From: Trichoderma breve
Lineage: Eukaryota > Ascomycota > Sordariomycetes > Hypocreales > Hypocreaceae
Length of the DNA: 64,000 nt
Assembly: GCF_028502605.1 (NCBI RefSeq)
Contig: NW_026611593.1
Coordinates: forward strand, 1,612,001-1,676,000
Reading direction: 5' to 3'
Shown: one piece after another, positions 45,048 to 56,466 of the stretch
Position numbering within the stretch: position 1 is the stretch's first letter
Layout: each line of letters starts with the position of its first letter
The notes under the pieces: generated by a model
What the model was told of the DNA's origin: nothing
The model's database searches: none
Seen by the model: only the letters and a program-made list of their open reading frames with translations
Translations under genes and position numbers: made by a program

Positions 45048-46395
45048 TTAGTGAACCCAACCGTAGAAATTGTCCACAAAAGTCACTGCAGCTCGAAGAT
45101 AGCGCTCGTGAACATCACCCCATGTCCGAGCAGCCTCTCTTATAGCTCGTATCGCTGTAAGCATCATGTTAGTACTCAATTACAGCTCTCTCTAGCATCA
45201 AGGATCGTAGCCATACCTTTGACAAAGTGTGCATCCTTCGACCATGGCGAATTCAATGCTTTGTCTTCCACATATTTCCAATTCTTTGCTTTCAAATCAC
45301 TCTCAACACTATCAGGATCTGGCAATGGCCGGCCCTTGATGATGAAAACGGCCAACACGAATAACCACCATTCTCTAACCAGCGTAACGTGGTGTTTGGG
45401 TGGCAGAAACGGGAGAAGAATCCGGACAGCGTGGCTAGTGGTTAGCAAGTGAACAAAGTAGAAGTCATATGCGTGGGTTCCTGGCTGGACAGTAGCCACG
45501 AGCAACGCGACAGCTGCCTCTTGGGACAGCTCAAATTGCTTCTTGGGGTCCTCGTCAAGATCCCATCCGTTCCAGTACTCCAGGAGGAGCGACTCATTCT
45601 TGTCGAGAAGTGCTTCCAAGTCATTAAGCGGAAGATCTTCCGGTACTTTGTCAAATCTACTATCCTTGGACATCTGGACCAGGAGATCCAATGGGGCCCG
45701 CGACTTCAACGGGGATGGTTTCGTATATGAGCCATTGTCGAGATACTTGTGGAAAAAGTTGTACTGGACGGAGGTGAGAGCAAGCGCCTCCATGGCGACC
45801 TCTCTGCTATCCACCTCATATGCATAGCCCAGGTGAATGAGTGGATGACCAACTATCAAGTATTAGCATGTGGACGATAGAACGAGTAAAGTGCTGAAGA
45901 GGAATTCCTACGGCCGCCTATCAAGCCATGGAACAGCGGTTCTTCGCCACTAAACAGAAAATGCTGCAATTCCTGTTTCCAGTCGTAGGCAAACTCCATG
46001 GCAAGCTTATCTTCATAATAATCCACGAATGCCCTTTGGTACTCTTTATCTCCCAGAAAGTCCCTCCAGTCCTCATCAATCAGCTCGGACGGCGACGGCT
46101 CCCAAGGCACTAGGTCTTTGATCTCATCGTTGTAAATGTCATGCAGCTGCTTTTCATTTGCTCCGAGAAGATACGCTGAGCTGAGAATGTGAACATTGTG
46201 ATTGTCAAACCGGAGATCGTTCCAAAGTATGGCGTAGTTCGCATGATTCGCCTTCAGTAAGTGCTTAAGACACCGAGCCCGCCTATCGGCATGTGTTTCA
46301 ATGTGATGGATTTCCACGGATGGCAAATCAATGGCCTTCTTGGGTCGGCCCACGAGCAGGCTCGCACCCGGAATATACGAGAGAATACCTGACAT
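45048..46395 (-). CDS. Questin oxidase-like protein (DUF4243 family)
   Basis: Three exons, 46395..45912, 45852..45217 and 45154..45048, give 408 aa; both introns (59 and 62 nt) are phase 1 with GT..AG ends and CTAA-type branch sites. Family hallmarks are the early HLLKANHANYAILWND segment, a histidine-rich middle, EEPLFHGLIGGLGHPLIHLGYAYEV spanning the first splice site (continuous only after splicing), and a C-terminal FYFVHLLTTSHAVRILLPFLPP. Related fungal enzymes (GedK, MdpL, AflY/HypA) carry out Baeyer-Villiger-type ring oxidation in anthraquinone and aflatoxin pathways. No polyketide synthase or other biosynthetic gene lies nearby, so this copy may act outside a cluster, and its substrate is unknown. 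Its start is 364 bp from the divergent UBE3D-like gene. Confidence 0.85.
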
Positions 46396-46759
46396 TGTTC
46401 GGTCGTGCTTGATGAAGAGGGAGAAGAATCATTTCACCGTGCTATTTGGCAAAGTGATGAACTCATCAATTGTTGTGTTGGGGCGAAGAATACAACAAAG
46501 TACATGGATCCCGTGGAATCGTTCCGCGCAGCTAAGATTTGTGGGGATGGCATCATGGTGGAGCTTGTACTTCTACAGCTGCTGAGCCGTTGGTCAGTGA
46601 CGCAACAAGTCACGCGTCGCGTCTTTCAAGCCACAGGCGTGAAAATGCTTAGCCTCAGCTTCAGCAGCGTCAAGCCTCAGCCTTGAACCACGGCCAGTCA
46701 TTCTGCCAACTCACAACGCAAGCAAGAAATCCAGCTCGCAGGAGGATGCTGGACTAGCC
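46396..46759. promoter_or_regulatory. Short divergent promoter, questin oxidase-like / UBE3D-like
   Basis: 364 bp between divergent start codons. ACGCGT, the core of the MluI cell-cycle box, occurs at 46612-46617. A four-codon uORF (ATG at 46746, TAG at 46755) ends two bases before the ATG of the UBE3D-like gene. Both motifs are seen directly; function is inferred. Confidence 0.5.
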
Positions 46760-48309
46760 ATGGCGCAACCAGATACCGCTGTTTGTTCTATATATGCCGA
46801 GCTGCTCTCGAATATTAGACAAGTGTCAGTTAGAGCTACGCTGTTGTCGCCATCGGATGCGACGACCAAGGCCGAGATTCTCGATGACGGCCGTCGCATT
46901 CAGATTCAGCACCAGGGCGAAGTAAGATCACTAGGCCTTCCAGCAACTGTCCTGGTGCGATCTACGATCCCTATCCCAGAGAATTCCTCACAGGACTTGA
47001 CCTGGAGGCTACCAGTGCCGGCCACCGAGACGCAACTGACAAGGTTCTCTGCCGAGAACCAGTCAGTGCCTTGGAGCTCTACGGATCTAGAAGTCGGCTC
47101 CTCTATTTGCTGCCGACACTGCAATTACAATATTGTCCAGCGAGGCCGTATAAAGTCATGGAAAGATTTACCCAGCGAGAACTGGGCAGAAATGATGGAG
47201 TTTTGGCATTGCCATAAGCCTCATGACCATGAGCCTCATGATGGCGAAAATCTCTCCAAGCGCGGATACGGAGCTAATAGTGCAATTACCGCCCAACCTG
47301 AAGTCGGGTTTGTGGACCTCACTTCCTTCATGTTCTCCGAGTCGGACTGTGATGGACTGTCAGTAAGTTCTCACCAGCTCCCCCCAAAGCTCTCTGTATT
47401 CAAGAGGTGGGGAAAGAGAAGGTGGCCTAGTCGAGTGTATAAACACCTCTCAGTGACCCGGCCACCGATACAATTCCCCAAGAAGAATGCATTGCTTTTC
47501 CCAGACGATTCTGGGCAATTCTGACGTCCGTACCCTTCTCTAGCGAGAACGGGTTAAGCGTCCGAGTTGTTAAAGCAGTCTCTTACTTTTCATCCAGTTT
47601 CCAGAGATGTGGGATTCGGGAGATTAATGGAGATAAATTTATAAACTTCGTAGACGTGATTGTGTTGCATTGGCTTCCCAGGACGTAGGACGGTTCAGCT
47701 TACTAGCAGCAGTTTTCTCGCCCTGATTCGGACGCCTCCTTCGACGCCAGCAAAGAAGCTATTGATGCCACCGATCCAGTGAGACCTTTACGTATCTCCT
47801 GCAAGACTTGCCGTGCAGAAATAGGAATCTATAATGCCCTGGCAGCATCTATTACCCTGTTCAAGTGGCAAGTAAGTTGCGAAACTGGCTCACCCAGCCA
47901 AGCCCCAAATAGCTCAGAGTGCCTTGCAGCCACTCTAATAGCAACTATATCACGATCGGGCTCATCCAAATCCATCGTGGCGTCACATACTCTTGATGCT
48001 ACCCCAGAAGGGCCGCAATCGGAATTATCTCAGTCTCTCCACCTCTGGGTGCTCAATGCCAATGTCGTGTACTCCTCCACGATGCGCGAAGGAAGACGGA
48101 CGGCGATAAAAGTTCTCTATCAAGATATTGATATAGAAGAAGGAAATAAACTTGTCGATTCTATGACTTCGGGGGTCCAAGAAATCAGTTTCCCAGCAGC
48201 TGCTATCAGCGCAGCTCGTCAACTGCTCCGGGAAAGTAACAGCTTATTGCCCAGCTCTGAGCGGCTATTTCAGCAATGGCATGTCGGTTTACTAGAACGT
48301 TGGAAATAG
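46760..48309 (+). CDS. UBE3D-like E3 ubiquitin ligase (HECT_2 / E2-binding family)
   Basis: Exon 1 46760..47362 and exon 2 about 47713..48309 give roughly 399 aa. The donor is GTAAGT after ESDCDGLS, phase 0. Three AG acceptors three bases apart (47706, 47709, 47712) are all in phase, so up to two extra Gln are possible. Family signs are the CCRHCNYNI zinc-type pair, KDLPSENWAEMMEFWHCHKPHDHEP, a second cysteine pair in ISCKTCRAEIG, and a C-terminal half ending in an SERLFQQWHVGLLERW helix. Family members bind ubiquitin-conjugating enzymes and act as HECT-like ligases. The proposed intron, about 350 nt, is long for this genome; the frame stays open through its first 160 nt to a TGA at 47522. 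A retained form or an extra small exon is therefore possible. Family assignment is good; the middle junction is less sure. Confidence 0.8.
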
Positions 48310-48679
48310 ATGAGCGATTTATAAAAAAAAGCATTCAGAATTTATGATAAATTGATTGGTATTCATACTTTAATCTCATTTGGCATTGCCGTGAAGAGTA
48401 AGTGGCTACTCAAGCTACTATATATCGCGCACTGTATATACTCACGCAGGTGTGCACTTTTCTGACAGTGTAATTTAATATTAACACTGTCAGCAGGCAG
48501 CACCTGAGGAAGGATTATTAACCTTAACCCCGAACCTCCTCCTTTCCTTCCTGTTTATCTCCCAACATTTTCGCTCAGCACCAGACAACCCTTTCGAAAT
48601 GTGATGATTGAGACTTCAGGGGAGGATTTTACAACGTTAGACTCTTAGGACCGTCATATGGCTTCGGTTTCTACTTGAT
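48310..48679. other. Intergenic between UBE3D-like and SNF2 genes
   Basis: 370 bp, AT-rich, holding a nested inverted repeat at 48447-48506 and a CCTCC-rich stretch just after it. It must contain the terminator of the first gene and the promoter of the second. Confidence 0.65.
48447..48506. repeat. Nested inverted repeat
   Basis: The perfect inner arms are CTGACAGTGT (48462-48471) and ACACTGTCAG (48484-48493), around a 12-nt AT-only loop. The outer arms are CAGGTG (48447-48452) and CACCTG (48501-48506). The whole is nearly symmetric about 48477. It could be a hairpin, a paired binding site or a remnant of a small mobile element. Confidence 0.75.
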
Positions 48680-51600
48680 ATGACGATTAATACTGACATC
48701 ACCATGCATTCTCAACGAGTTCCTTATATTCCTGCCGGATGTGTTGGAATTTCACAACAGGATTGCCATATCAGTGAAGAAGATTGGCTATCCGAAGAAA
48801 ATCGAACATGGAGAAGCTTCATGCGGTACCATGATACTTTGAACAATGGCGGGCATGCCATCCCATCCGATACGCCATACATCAATCCCAATCTGCAAGA
48901 GTCGCTCTTCCAGTCTTCAAAACTTTCACCATTGGGCAAGTTGTTTCAGGCTCGTTGGTGCAAACTCGAATTTTGCGTTAGCACCCTAGGCCAACAGCTA
49001 GGAATCGTCAGGGTATACTTGCTTCCAGATGATGTTCTGCGTCGGTCGGTTGATCGCTCTGATTCAAGCTTGGAAAAAGCAAGGTTGTTTGTACTCCGCT
49101 CTCTCGATTATTCGCCATGCGCTTGGAAAGCTATCAAAGAACCGGATCACTCAGGTCGCCCAGTGCTTGAAGATCCCAGCTCCATCGATAATGAGAAGGA
49201 TGTCTCGCTCCTGGAACTCTTCAATACCATTCCCTCGCCTTGCCCAGACTTGAATGCTGTCGATGAGCCGTACACACAAGATGCAATGTACAATCTCATG
49301 GAAAGTCAGGTACCAGGACTCAAAACTACTTTGTATTCGCACCAAAGAAGATCCGCGGCTTTGATGCTACAGAAGGAGACACAGCCCGGTCAGATTCTTG
49401 ACCCTCGACTGCTGCATCTCAGAGACACAAATGGCTCTCATTGGTATATGGATCCCGTAACCGGTGTTGTTCTTTTGGAGCCACGATATTACGACGGAGT
49501 TTCTGGAGGGATTTTAGCAGAACAAATGGGGGCAGGCAAGACAGCCATCTGCCTTGCGCTGATGCTTGCGACAAAGCATTTACCGACAAGCCCGCCTGAC
49601 TTTTACAAAGCTGGTGAACCACCCGTCAGACGAAGAATCGCATCCCTCGCCGATATGGCAGCTTCTTGCGCCACACGCCATGCCGTTCCCTGGAAATCTC
49701 ATTTCGAGGCGTGGAAAGAACAGCATGGATATGAATTTAGCCACTGTAACGATGCCCTTTCGAGAAACCGCGGTTATTATTTTCTCCCCGCCCCAGAACC
49801 TCGTCGTGGTGGACGAAGCAACAGAATTCCATGTCATGTGCCGTCCAAGAAGATCTATCTGAGTTCGGCATCTGTAGTTATCGTTCCTAACAACTTGGTC
49901 GCACAATGGAAACAGGAGATCAACAAACACACCGAAGGGCTCAAAGTTTTGATTCTTGGAAAGAATGATGAAACTCCATCGCTTGAAGATATCCTGACGT
50001 ATGACGTCCTCCTCTTTTCTCAAACAAGATTTGAGATGATTCACAAACAATTTGCTGGTGTCGAAGGCTCCGTCTTCACCTCCATCCATTTCAAACGATG
50101 CATCGTAGATGAAGGACACAAACTTGGTAACTCGAAAATGAGCAACCGAAGCAATCTTTTGATTGGTTTGGATTCAATGCATTTCTCCTCCCGCTGGATT
50201 GTCACCGGAACTCCCTCTCACGGCTTGTACGGGGTGGAAAACCCCCAAGCTGCTGCAACACACCCCCATACTCCGAGTACTCAATCTCCGACCCCGGATA
50301 ATAAAACGAATCAAACCAAAAAGTCTTCGACCGATGAAAAAAGCGACCTCGAGAGAATTGGATCTATTGCCGCTCTGTATTTAAAAGCTCGGCCTTGGGC
50401 AAACACCGTGATTGAAAGTGGCGATACGTTGGCTGACTGGACCACCTATCTAATGCTCCCAAAGCATAGCTCCAAAAGTCAGGGTCGATGGAATTGTTTG
50501 GAATCTACTCTCAACTCCCTCATTATCCGCCATCGTATATCGGAGATTGGCGCCCTTCTTCCGTCTGTGAACGAGAAAATTATCGTCCTTGACGGTTCAT
50601 ATCAGGACCAGCTGTCTCTCAACTTGTTTTCTATGATGATAGTATTCAACTCTGTCCAGTCGCAGCGCGAAGACATGGATTACTTTTTCCATCAAAAGCA
50701 AAGAAAGGCTCTGCTACAAATTGTACAGAATTTAAAACAGGCAAGCTTTTTTGGAGGATCTTTCTTTACTGTTGATGAAATCGCCAAATCTGTGGAAACC
50801 GCTGAAAAATTCTTAGTGGAGCGGAAAGTTCCCATCAGTTCCGAAGATGAATCATTACTCCAGGGGGCCATCCAGTTCGGCAACTTGGCAATCTCAAATA
50901 AGCTGAGAAATCTAACGAACCAATTCCACGAAATGGCCGTGTCGGTGACCGGCTTTCCTGGTAATGCTGGTGAATCCTGGTCCCTTGATGGTGCATCTGC
51001 GGAGAACGGCATATGTACCTCCACAAGCATGCTGCTATCCCTTCAGAAACTAATTTACAATGCGGCTGGAAGCGAAGAGAAGCTAAACTCCCTTTTGAAT
51101 GGCGAACTCATTTCAGAAGGTGCACTCGAACGAATCAAACTCCTAAATGCGGCAGCACCCGAGAAAGATTCCAAGTCAAAAGATAAATCCTCCGAGACAC
51201 TCGCCGGTAATACTAAACTGGGCGATGATAGCCCAAAGAAGGCACGCTCTCACGGCGTTAATGGTATTGAACCGAGGACCCTCGCTGCCGAAAGTTTTGT
51301 CGGACCTCTTGAACAGACAAAAATTACGGCGACGGTATCCGCAAAACTCTCTTACTTGATTGACAATTTAGTCAAATACCAAGAGGAGGAGAAAATAATC
51401 GTTTTCTACGAAAATGAAAACGTAGCATGGTATCTAGCCAGCATGCTTGACGTGGTTCGTACTTGATCAACGACTCGAGTTTGTAAACGTACTAACTCTC
51501 ACCAGCTTCAAATTCAACATTTAATTTACGCCAAATCTTTGAAGGCGGAAAGGAGAGCACAATATGTCAACACCTTCAATCACAATGAAAAGTTCAGGTG

Positions 51601-52242
51601 AGTGACTCTCAATGCCCAATTTGCAAGCTTTGCCGCCTAATCAGACATAGAGTCCTCCTTATGGATATCTCCCAAGCAGCGTTTGGTCTCGACATGCGAG
51701 AGGCATCTCGAATCTACTTCATCAATCCCGTGTTGAATCCTCAGGTCGAAGCACAGGCAATAGGTCGTGCCCGACGAATCAGTCAGAAGAAACCAGTGTG
51801 GGTTGAAACGCTTGTGCTGAAGAATAGCTTGGATGAAGTGATTCTCGAACGCAAAGGACAAATGACTCAGGCAGAGCATCGCCACGTCAAATCCATTCTA
51901 GATGTGCGGCCGATCTTCAATTGGATCAAGAATACTAAGGTTAGCCCAATGGGCTCAAGCAGTGACAGCTACACTTCACAAATGGCTACGCTACATACTG
52001 CACAAGCCGTGTTTGGTAGAGGTTTCGGAGTCACAAGCCACCCAGATGAGGATATTATTTTAGATGAGAACCGCACGCCGGACAAGAGATTGCCGGTGCA
52101 GAGATTACCGGTACTTCAGAAGAAAAGGGCCTACGAAGTCGGTCCAGGGAGTGAAGGAATGAAGACGGACGAAAACGCGGCGATATCCAAGCGAGAAGCG
52201 ATATCTCAGCCAGCTAGGCGAGTTCGTTTTGCAGCTGACTAG
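48680..52242 (+). CDS. SNF2-family DNA-dependent ATPase/helicase
   Basis: Three exons, 48680..51454, 51506..51597 and 51651..52242, give about 1152 aa. The second intron has a canonical GTGAGT donor; the first has a weak GTTCGT donor but a clear CTAAC branch site and CAG, and its phase restores the conserved frame. The first helicase lobe has Walker A QMGAGKTA (about 282-289), VVIVPNNLVAQWKQEI, the DEGH box in CIVDEGHKL (477-480) and the TGTP motif (509-512). The second lobe includes EEKIIVFYENENVAWYLASML and motif VI QAIGRARRISQ (from about 992). About 390 residues separate the lobes, as in Rad5/HLTF/SHPRH-like proteins, but I see no RING finger. It may remodel chromatin or act in DNA repair. 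Third codon positions are less GC-rich than in neighbouring genes. Family firm, subfamily open. Confidence 0.85.
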
Positions 52243-54114
52243 AAGAAAGCTTTTATACAGCAATGTCTTGGACCATTTACAGGTAGGATTGTGATACCAG
52301 TCGATGTCTATCTTTCGATTATGTCGGCATGAACTTAGGTTAAGGTTTATAAAGATAGCTATGCTATCATAATGGATTCCTGGCAACCGTCGATAGTACG
52401 GCGATTGCAGAAATTTACACTTCAGGTGATTCACTCGTGGGCATATATGTTCCACTGCGCGAGTTCTCTCCGCTTGGATTTCAACTATGTGCCTCCCTTC
52501 TTCTTCTCTTTTTGCTTCTTCTTCTTATTCTTTGTTTCTCTCACCCTTTCATCGGGAGATACCTTTGCAGAAGGGAGTGCAAGTATGCTTAAATCGTTGT
52601 TTCAACCCTCGCATTCCTGCTTCACTATGCAAGGATGACGGGCGCTCTGGTCAGCAAATGAATCCTTGCGTGGGCTAGGAGACAGCAGACGACAGTGAGA
52701 CATGAGTATTCATCTAAAAACGCCTTACTCCAAGCTGAAAGCGATTTCGCCATGCAGCTAGAACATGGTCCTGCTTGTTACTCATGTCAGCCATGGCACA
52801 CTGTCCAGACTAAGACAAAACCACTGCATTGGAATGCGCCTCGCGTCGAATAAGAATCTCGAAGAACAGCGCCGTGTGCCATAGCCCACGTGTTTAGCGC
52901 GCCTCCCGGCTGGGAACCAGTGACAGCCGCACATAGACGCCATGCGGCTGAATCTGCATCGACGGATTGCTCTCAAGCTGATCCAGGGCACGGGCCTCTG
53001 TTGGCCAGCTATTCAGAATCCAAACACGGCGGCGGCTGAGAATGGCGAGTCTAGACCTTCAGCCCCGAGCCTAACAGAGAAGGGTCTGCCTAGGAGTGAA
53101 GAGAGAGAGAGAGAGAGAGATTTTGTGTGATTGGGCTCCACCGGATTTGCAAATGAAGACACGAACAGCTAGTATTGGCGAGACATTCGGGTGGGATGAT
53201 TTGCCCGTACTCACCACTGTCGACTCGACACAACCGCTGGAATTGGCATCAAATGAATCTCGCGTCCCATCGGTTTCTTGTCTTGGAAGCGAAGGCCGGT
53301 CGAATCATCCCAAAAACTGCCCTGTCAAGGATTTGCTCGCTAGTGCCAGTATTGGACATTTCCCGATCCGGGCAAACACGAATTATCGGCCGCTCCACCC
53401 CATGTCTCGGGTGAAAAGGGCAAATTATAAATACGAATAGCGGGCCAAGAAGCAGCTCAGCATTGGGATGGGGTGGCTTTTTGATTAAATCCCACAAATT
53501 TACCCCTGGATCGGTGCCTGTACCTGGCTCGGCAGTCGACCCTCAGTCTGCAGCGCGAGCACATGTACCTGCATCAAAAGTCTCTAAACTAGGGATGGCA
53601 AGGGCACTTAGGGCAGTGATTCGTGGAGCTGGGACGCCTGGCTTCCTGGCCGTCAGGGTAGTCGAAAGTAAAAAGAGAGAGAGAAAAAGGAAGCTTGCCT
53701 CTTCGTGGTAACAGGTGAAAGTGAGAGAGAGCCCGGCCTGGGCATCCGTCATGGGTGACCACCCCGGGAGAATCAATCAAAAAGATGTGCTTCTCCGCCC
53801 CTTTTGCCCCAGGCTTCGCTACTAGCCTGCTGCTCCTCCAAAACCCTTGAAGGGGACGCTGATCGTTCAGCTGATCGTCCTTACATTTGGCAGTTCGACA
53901 AGCCCAGAGTGAGAGAGAGGAAGAGTGAGAAACAGAGAGAGGTTGAAAGAGGCAAAGAACCCCAGAACCAACATTCAGGCTGAATATCACGGGGTTCTTT
54001 AATTACTTTCTCCACGTGTTGCTGCTGCTACCCTTCTGTACGCATTTTTTTTTTCTTGCATGATGAACTGCATGCTAGATCTTTATGTGCTAAACTACAG
54101 CGAGACCCGGCATC
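52243..54114. other. Intergenic (1.9 kb), upstream of the F-box gene
   Basis: It holds the SNF2 gene terminator and a long upstream region for the F-box gene. There is a (GA)10 run at 53101-53120 and further GAGAGA patches at 53660-53680 and 53910-53940. Small open frames are not protein-like. Confidence 0.6.
53101..53120. repeat. (GA)10 microsatellite
   Basis: Ten perfect GA units; similar shorter runs recur downstream in the same intergenic region. Confidence 0.9.
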
Positions 54115-56466
54115 ATGACTTCGACGGCCACCATTAAGGCCTTCCCTCTCCCACCGGCCTTCACCGCGGCGGATCTTTATTCTATTGATGAGGCTTCGGA
54201 CGGCAGCGCAGATGCAAAGAGCAATGAGCACGTGTCACGCATTGGTCGAACGACAAGGGCGGCGAGTCAATCGTCGGTGCAGCATCCAGCATATCCAGGT
54301 CCTCAAAACGCATCATCAAGGTTCCAGGATCGATCTCTGGAAAACTTCCACACGACATTGAAGAGACCCAAGAAGCTGGCAGGCACATCTGGAAACCCCA
54401 GTAGTGGCGGCGGTGGTGTCGGCGGCAGCGGCGGTAACAGCAACTACACGCCGCCGACATCTCCCACAGCTATTGCTCATGAAGGAATCGCGGGTCCGAG
54501 GAGACGGGCAGCGTCAACAGGGAACAGGATGAACTTGAACACGTTGGAGACAAGCAGCTGGGTGCGCGAAAGCGTCTACCTGTCGTCCCCAATTCGAACG
54601 GCGTTCAGGCCTGACAGACAGCCTGGTGAGGTCTTCAGTCTCTTGCCTGGCGAGGTCCTCGACTTGGTCCTCCAGGCATTGAGGGGCCTACACTTGGATA
54701 AGAACAGTGACAGCTGTGCGACATGCATGATGCGAGATCTATGCAGTGCCGCGCTTTGCAGCAAGAGATGGTATAAGCACGCCCGCGCGGCCTTGTAAGG
54801 GACCCCCTCCCATATTGCAATTCCTTCTATCCCTACCTTGCTACACGTCTAACCGTCGACGACATACAGATACGGAGACATCCAATTAGTAGGCTCAGAC
54901 TCAGCTGCGCACAAGAAGAAGTTTAAGCAAAACCAAGGCAATCGTATGGCCATGCTACGACGCACCCTACGCTCCAACCCAGACATCGCTGCGTTGGTAC
55001 GCTCGTTAAAAGTCCCACATCCAGAACCGCCGTTGAATTGGTCCGTCTCGAAGGGCATGCAGTGGCTGGAGCAATATGAAGACCGAGTAGCCACGTTGAT
55101 CATGGCTTGTCCGAAGCTGGAGAGGCTGTCGGGTCCAACACCAAATTACGACCACTCGTTCAAGAAGATATTCCACGCGCTGTCGACAAGGAGGACGCTG
55201 AAGGACATGACTTGGATTTTAGAACCTGCCCCCGCGCCACAGGGGCAGCGTACGGACTCTCCATCTAAACAACGGGTGCAAAGCGGACCTTCTATGCTGG
55301 AACCATATCAAGGAGACGCGTTCCTGGGCAGTCATCGAAACTGGTCTTCTTTAACCAAGCTATCGATACTCTGCCAACCGGGCGCCACGCTGGCTCCTCA
55401 TAGACTCCTATCGAGAACACTGACGTTCCTCCCTAAGCTCCAACACCTCCATCTCTGCAATCTCCCTCCCAACGCCTTCAACGATAATAACCTTCTCTCC
55501 CTACCGCCACTCAAGTCCCTAATTCTATCCCGCATCGTCGGCATCACATCCAACGGCCTTACCGCTTTCGCCACCCGTAGCAACACGTCGCATCTGCAGC
55601 ATCTCGAGCTCCGAAACACGCCTCTCACGTCCCTCCCGGCCCTCGCCCGTATCTTCTCCTACCTCCCGGCGCTCAAATCCTTTTCTCTCGCACAATCTTT
55701 CCCCCCAGTGATGCCCGAGACCGACTCCTTTGCGCTCTGGATGATGCCCTATCTCGCCTCATCCACCATCGTCAAGCTCCACTGGGACATCACGAGCCAT
55801 CCCGCCACCACAAACACCGCAGACGACATCCTCGCCCGCAGCATCGAGGCCGGGGGTTTCCCATCCCTCACCACGCTCCGAACGCCCAACGACCCCGAGG
55901 GCCGCTTCCAAGCCCTCTGCCGCCCCGTCGAGCAAATCTGCCTCCCCAACGACCGCTTCTTCCGCCAGCACGGCATCGGCGGCATCCCGGCCTCCGGATC
56001 CTTCAGCGCTCCCTCGTCGCCAATCTCCCCCATCCACAAGTCCGCAACGACAATGTCTCTCCCGTCAACAATCTACTCGCCCGCCTCGCCAGGGACCGAC
56101 CTCCAAAAGGCTCGTCTAGCAGCCCAGGCCCGCCTCGAGGCCGCACACGATACCCCGCGCTTCACCTTTAACATCACCGACGACGACGGACTGGTCAACC
56201 AGACCATCGGAGTCGTTGGTTTCGTCGGCACCCTGGGCAGCAAGATATCATACCATCTGCTGCCTGACGATGGAGCCACAGACGAGCAGGGCGGCCTCGT
56301 CGACGTGATTGATCTCGTGGGCGATGGCGGGGAGGCGCTCTCCGGCGGCAGAGAAGGATGCACAGGGCGCTGGAATCAGAAAGAAGGTGAAGTAGCTGAC
56401 AAGAAGGAGAAGGAGAAGTGGTGGCACACCGAGAGAGGGAGATGGCGGCGAATCGAAGCAGCGTGA
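54115..56466 (+). CDS. F-box protein with leucine-rich-repeat-like region
   Basis: Two exons, 54115..54794 and 54870..56466, with a 75-nt phase-2 intron (GTAAGG..ACAG), give 758 aa. Residues 1-165 are disordered and include a Gly/Ser run. The F-box lies at about 178-230: SLLPGEVLDLVLQALRG, then CSAALCSKRWYKHARAALYGDI, read across the splice junction. From about 330 to 520 there are leucine-rich, LRR-like strands (for example LPKLQHLHLCNLPPNAF and LQHLELRNTPLTSLPALARI). The C-terminus is charged. F-box proteins bring targets to SCF ubiquitin ligases through Skp1; the target is unknown. SCF ligases are regulated by the COP9 signalosome, one subunit of which is encoded at 40-41 kb; that is a pathway link only, not evidence of interaction. 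Confidence 0.85.

Noticed and set aside
51598..51650. CPICKLC-like RING fragment in the SNF2 gene
   Set aside because: The pattern is read from a short intron with a canonical donor and acceptor; splicing removes it and restores the helicase frame.
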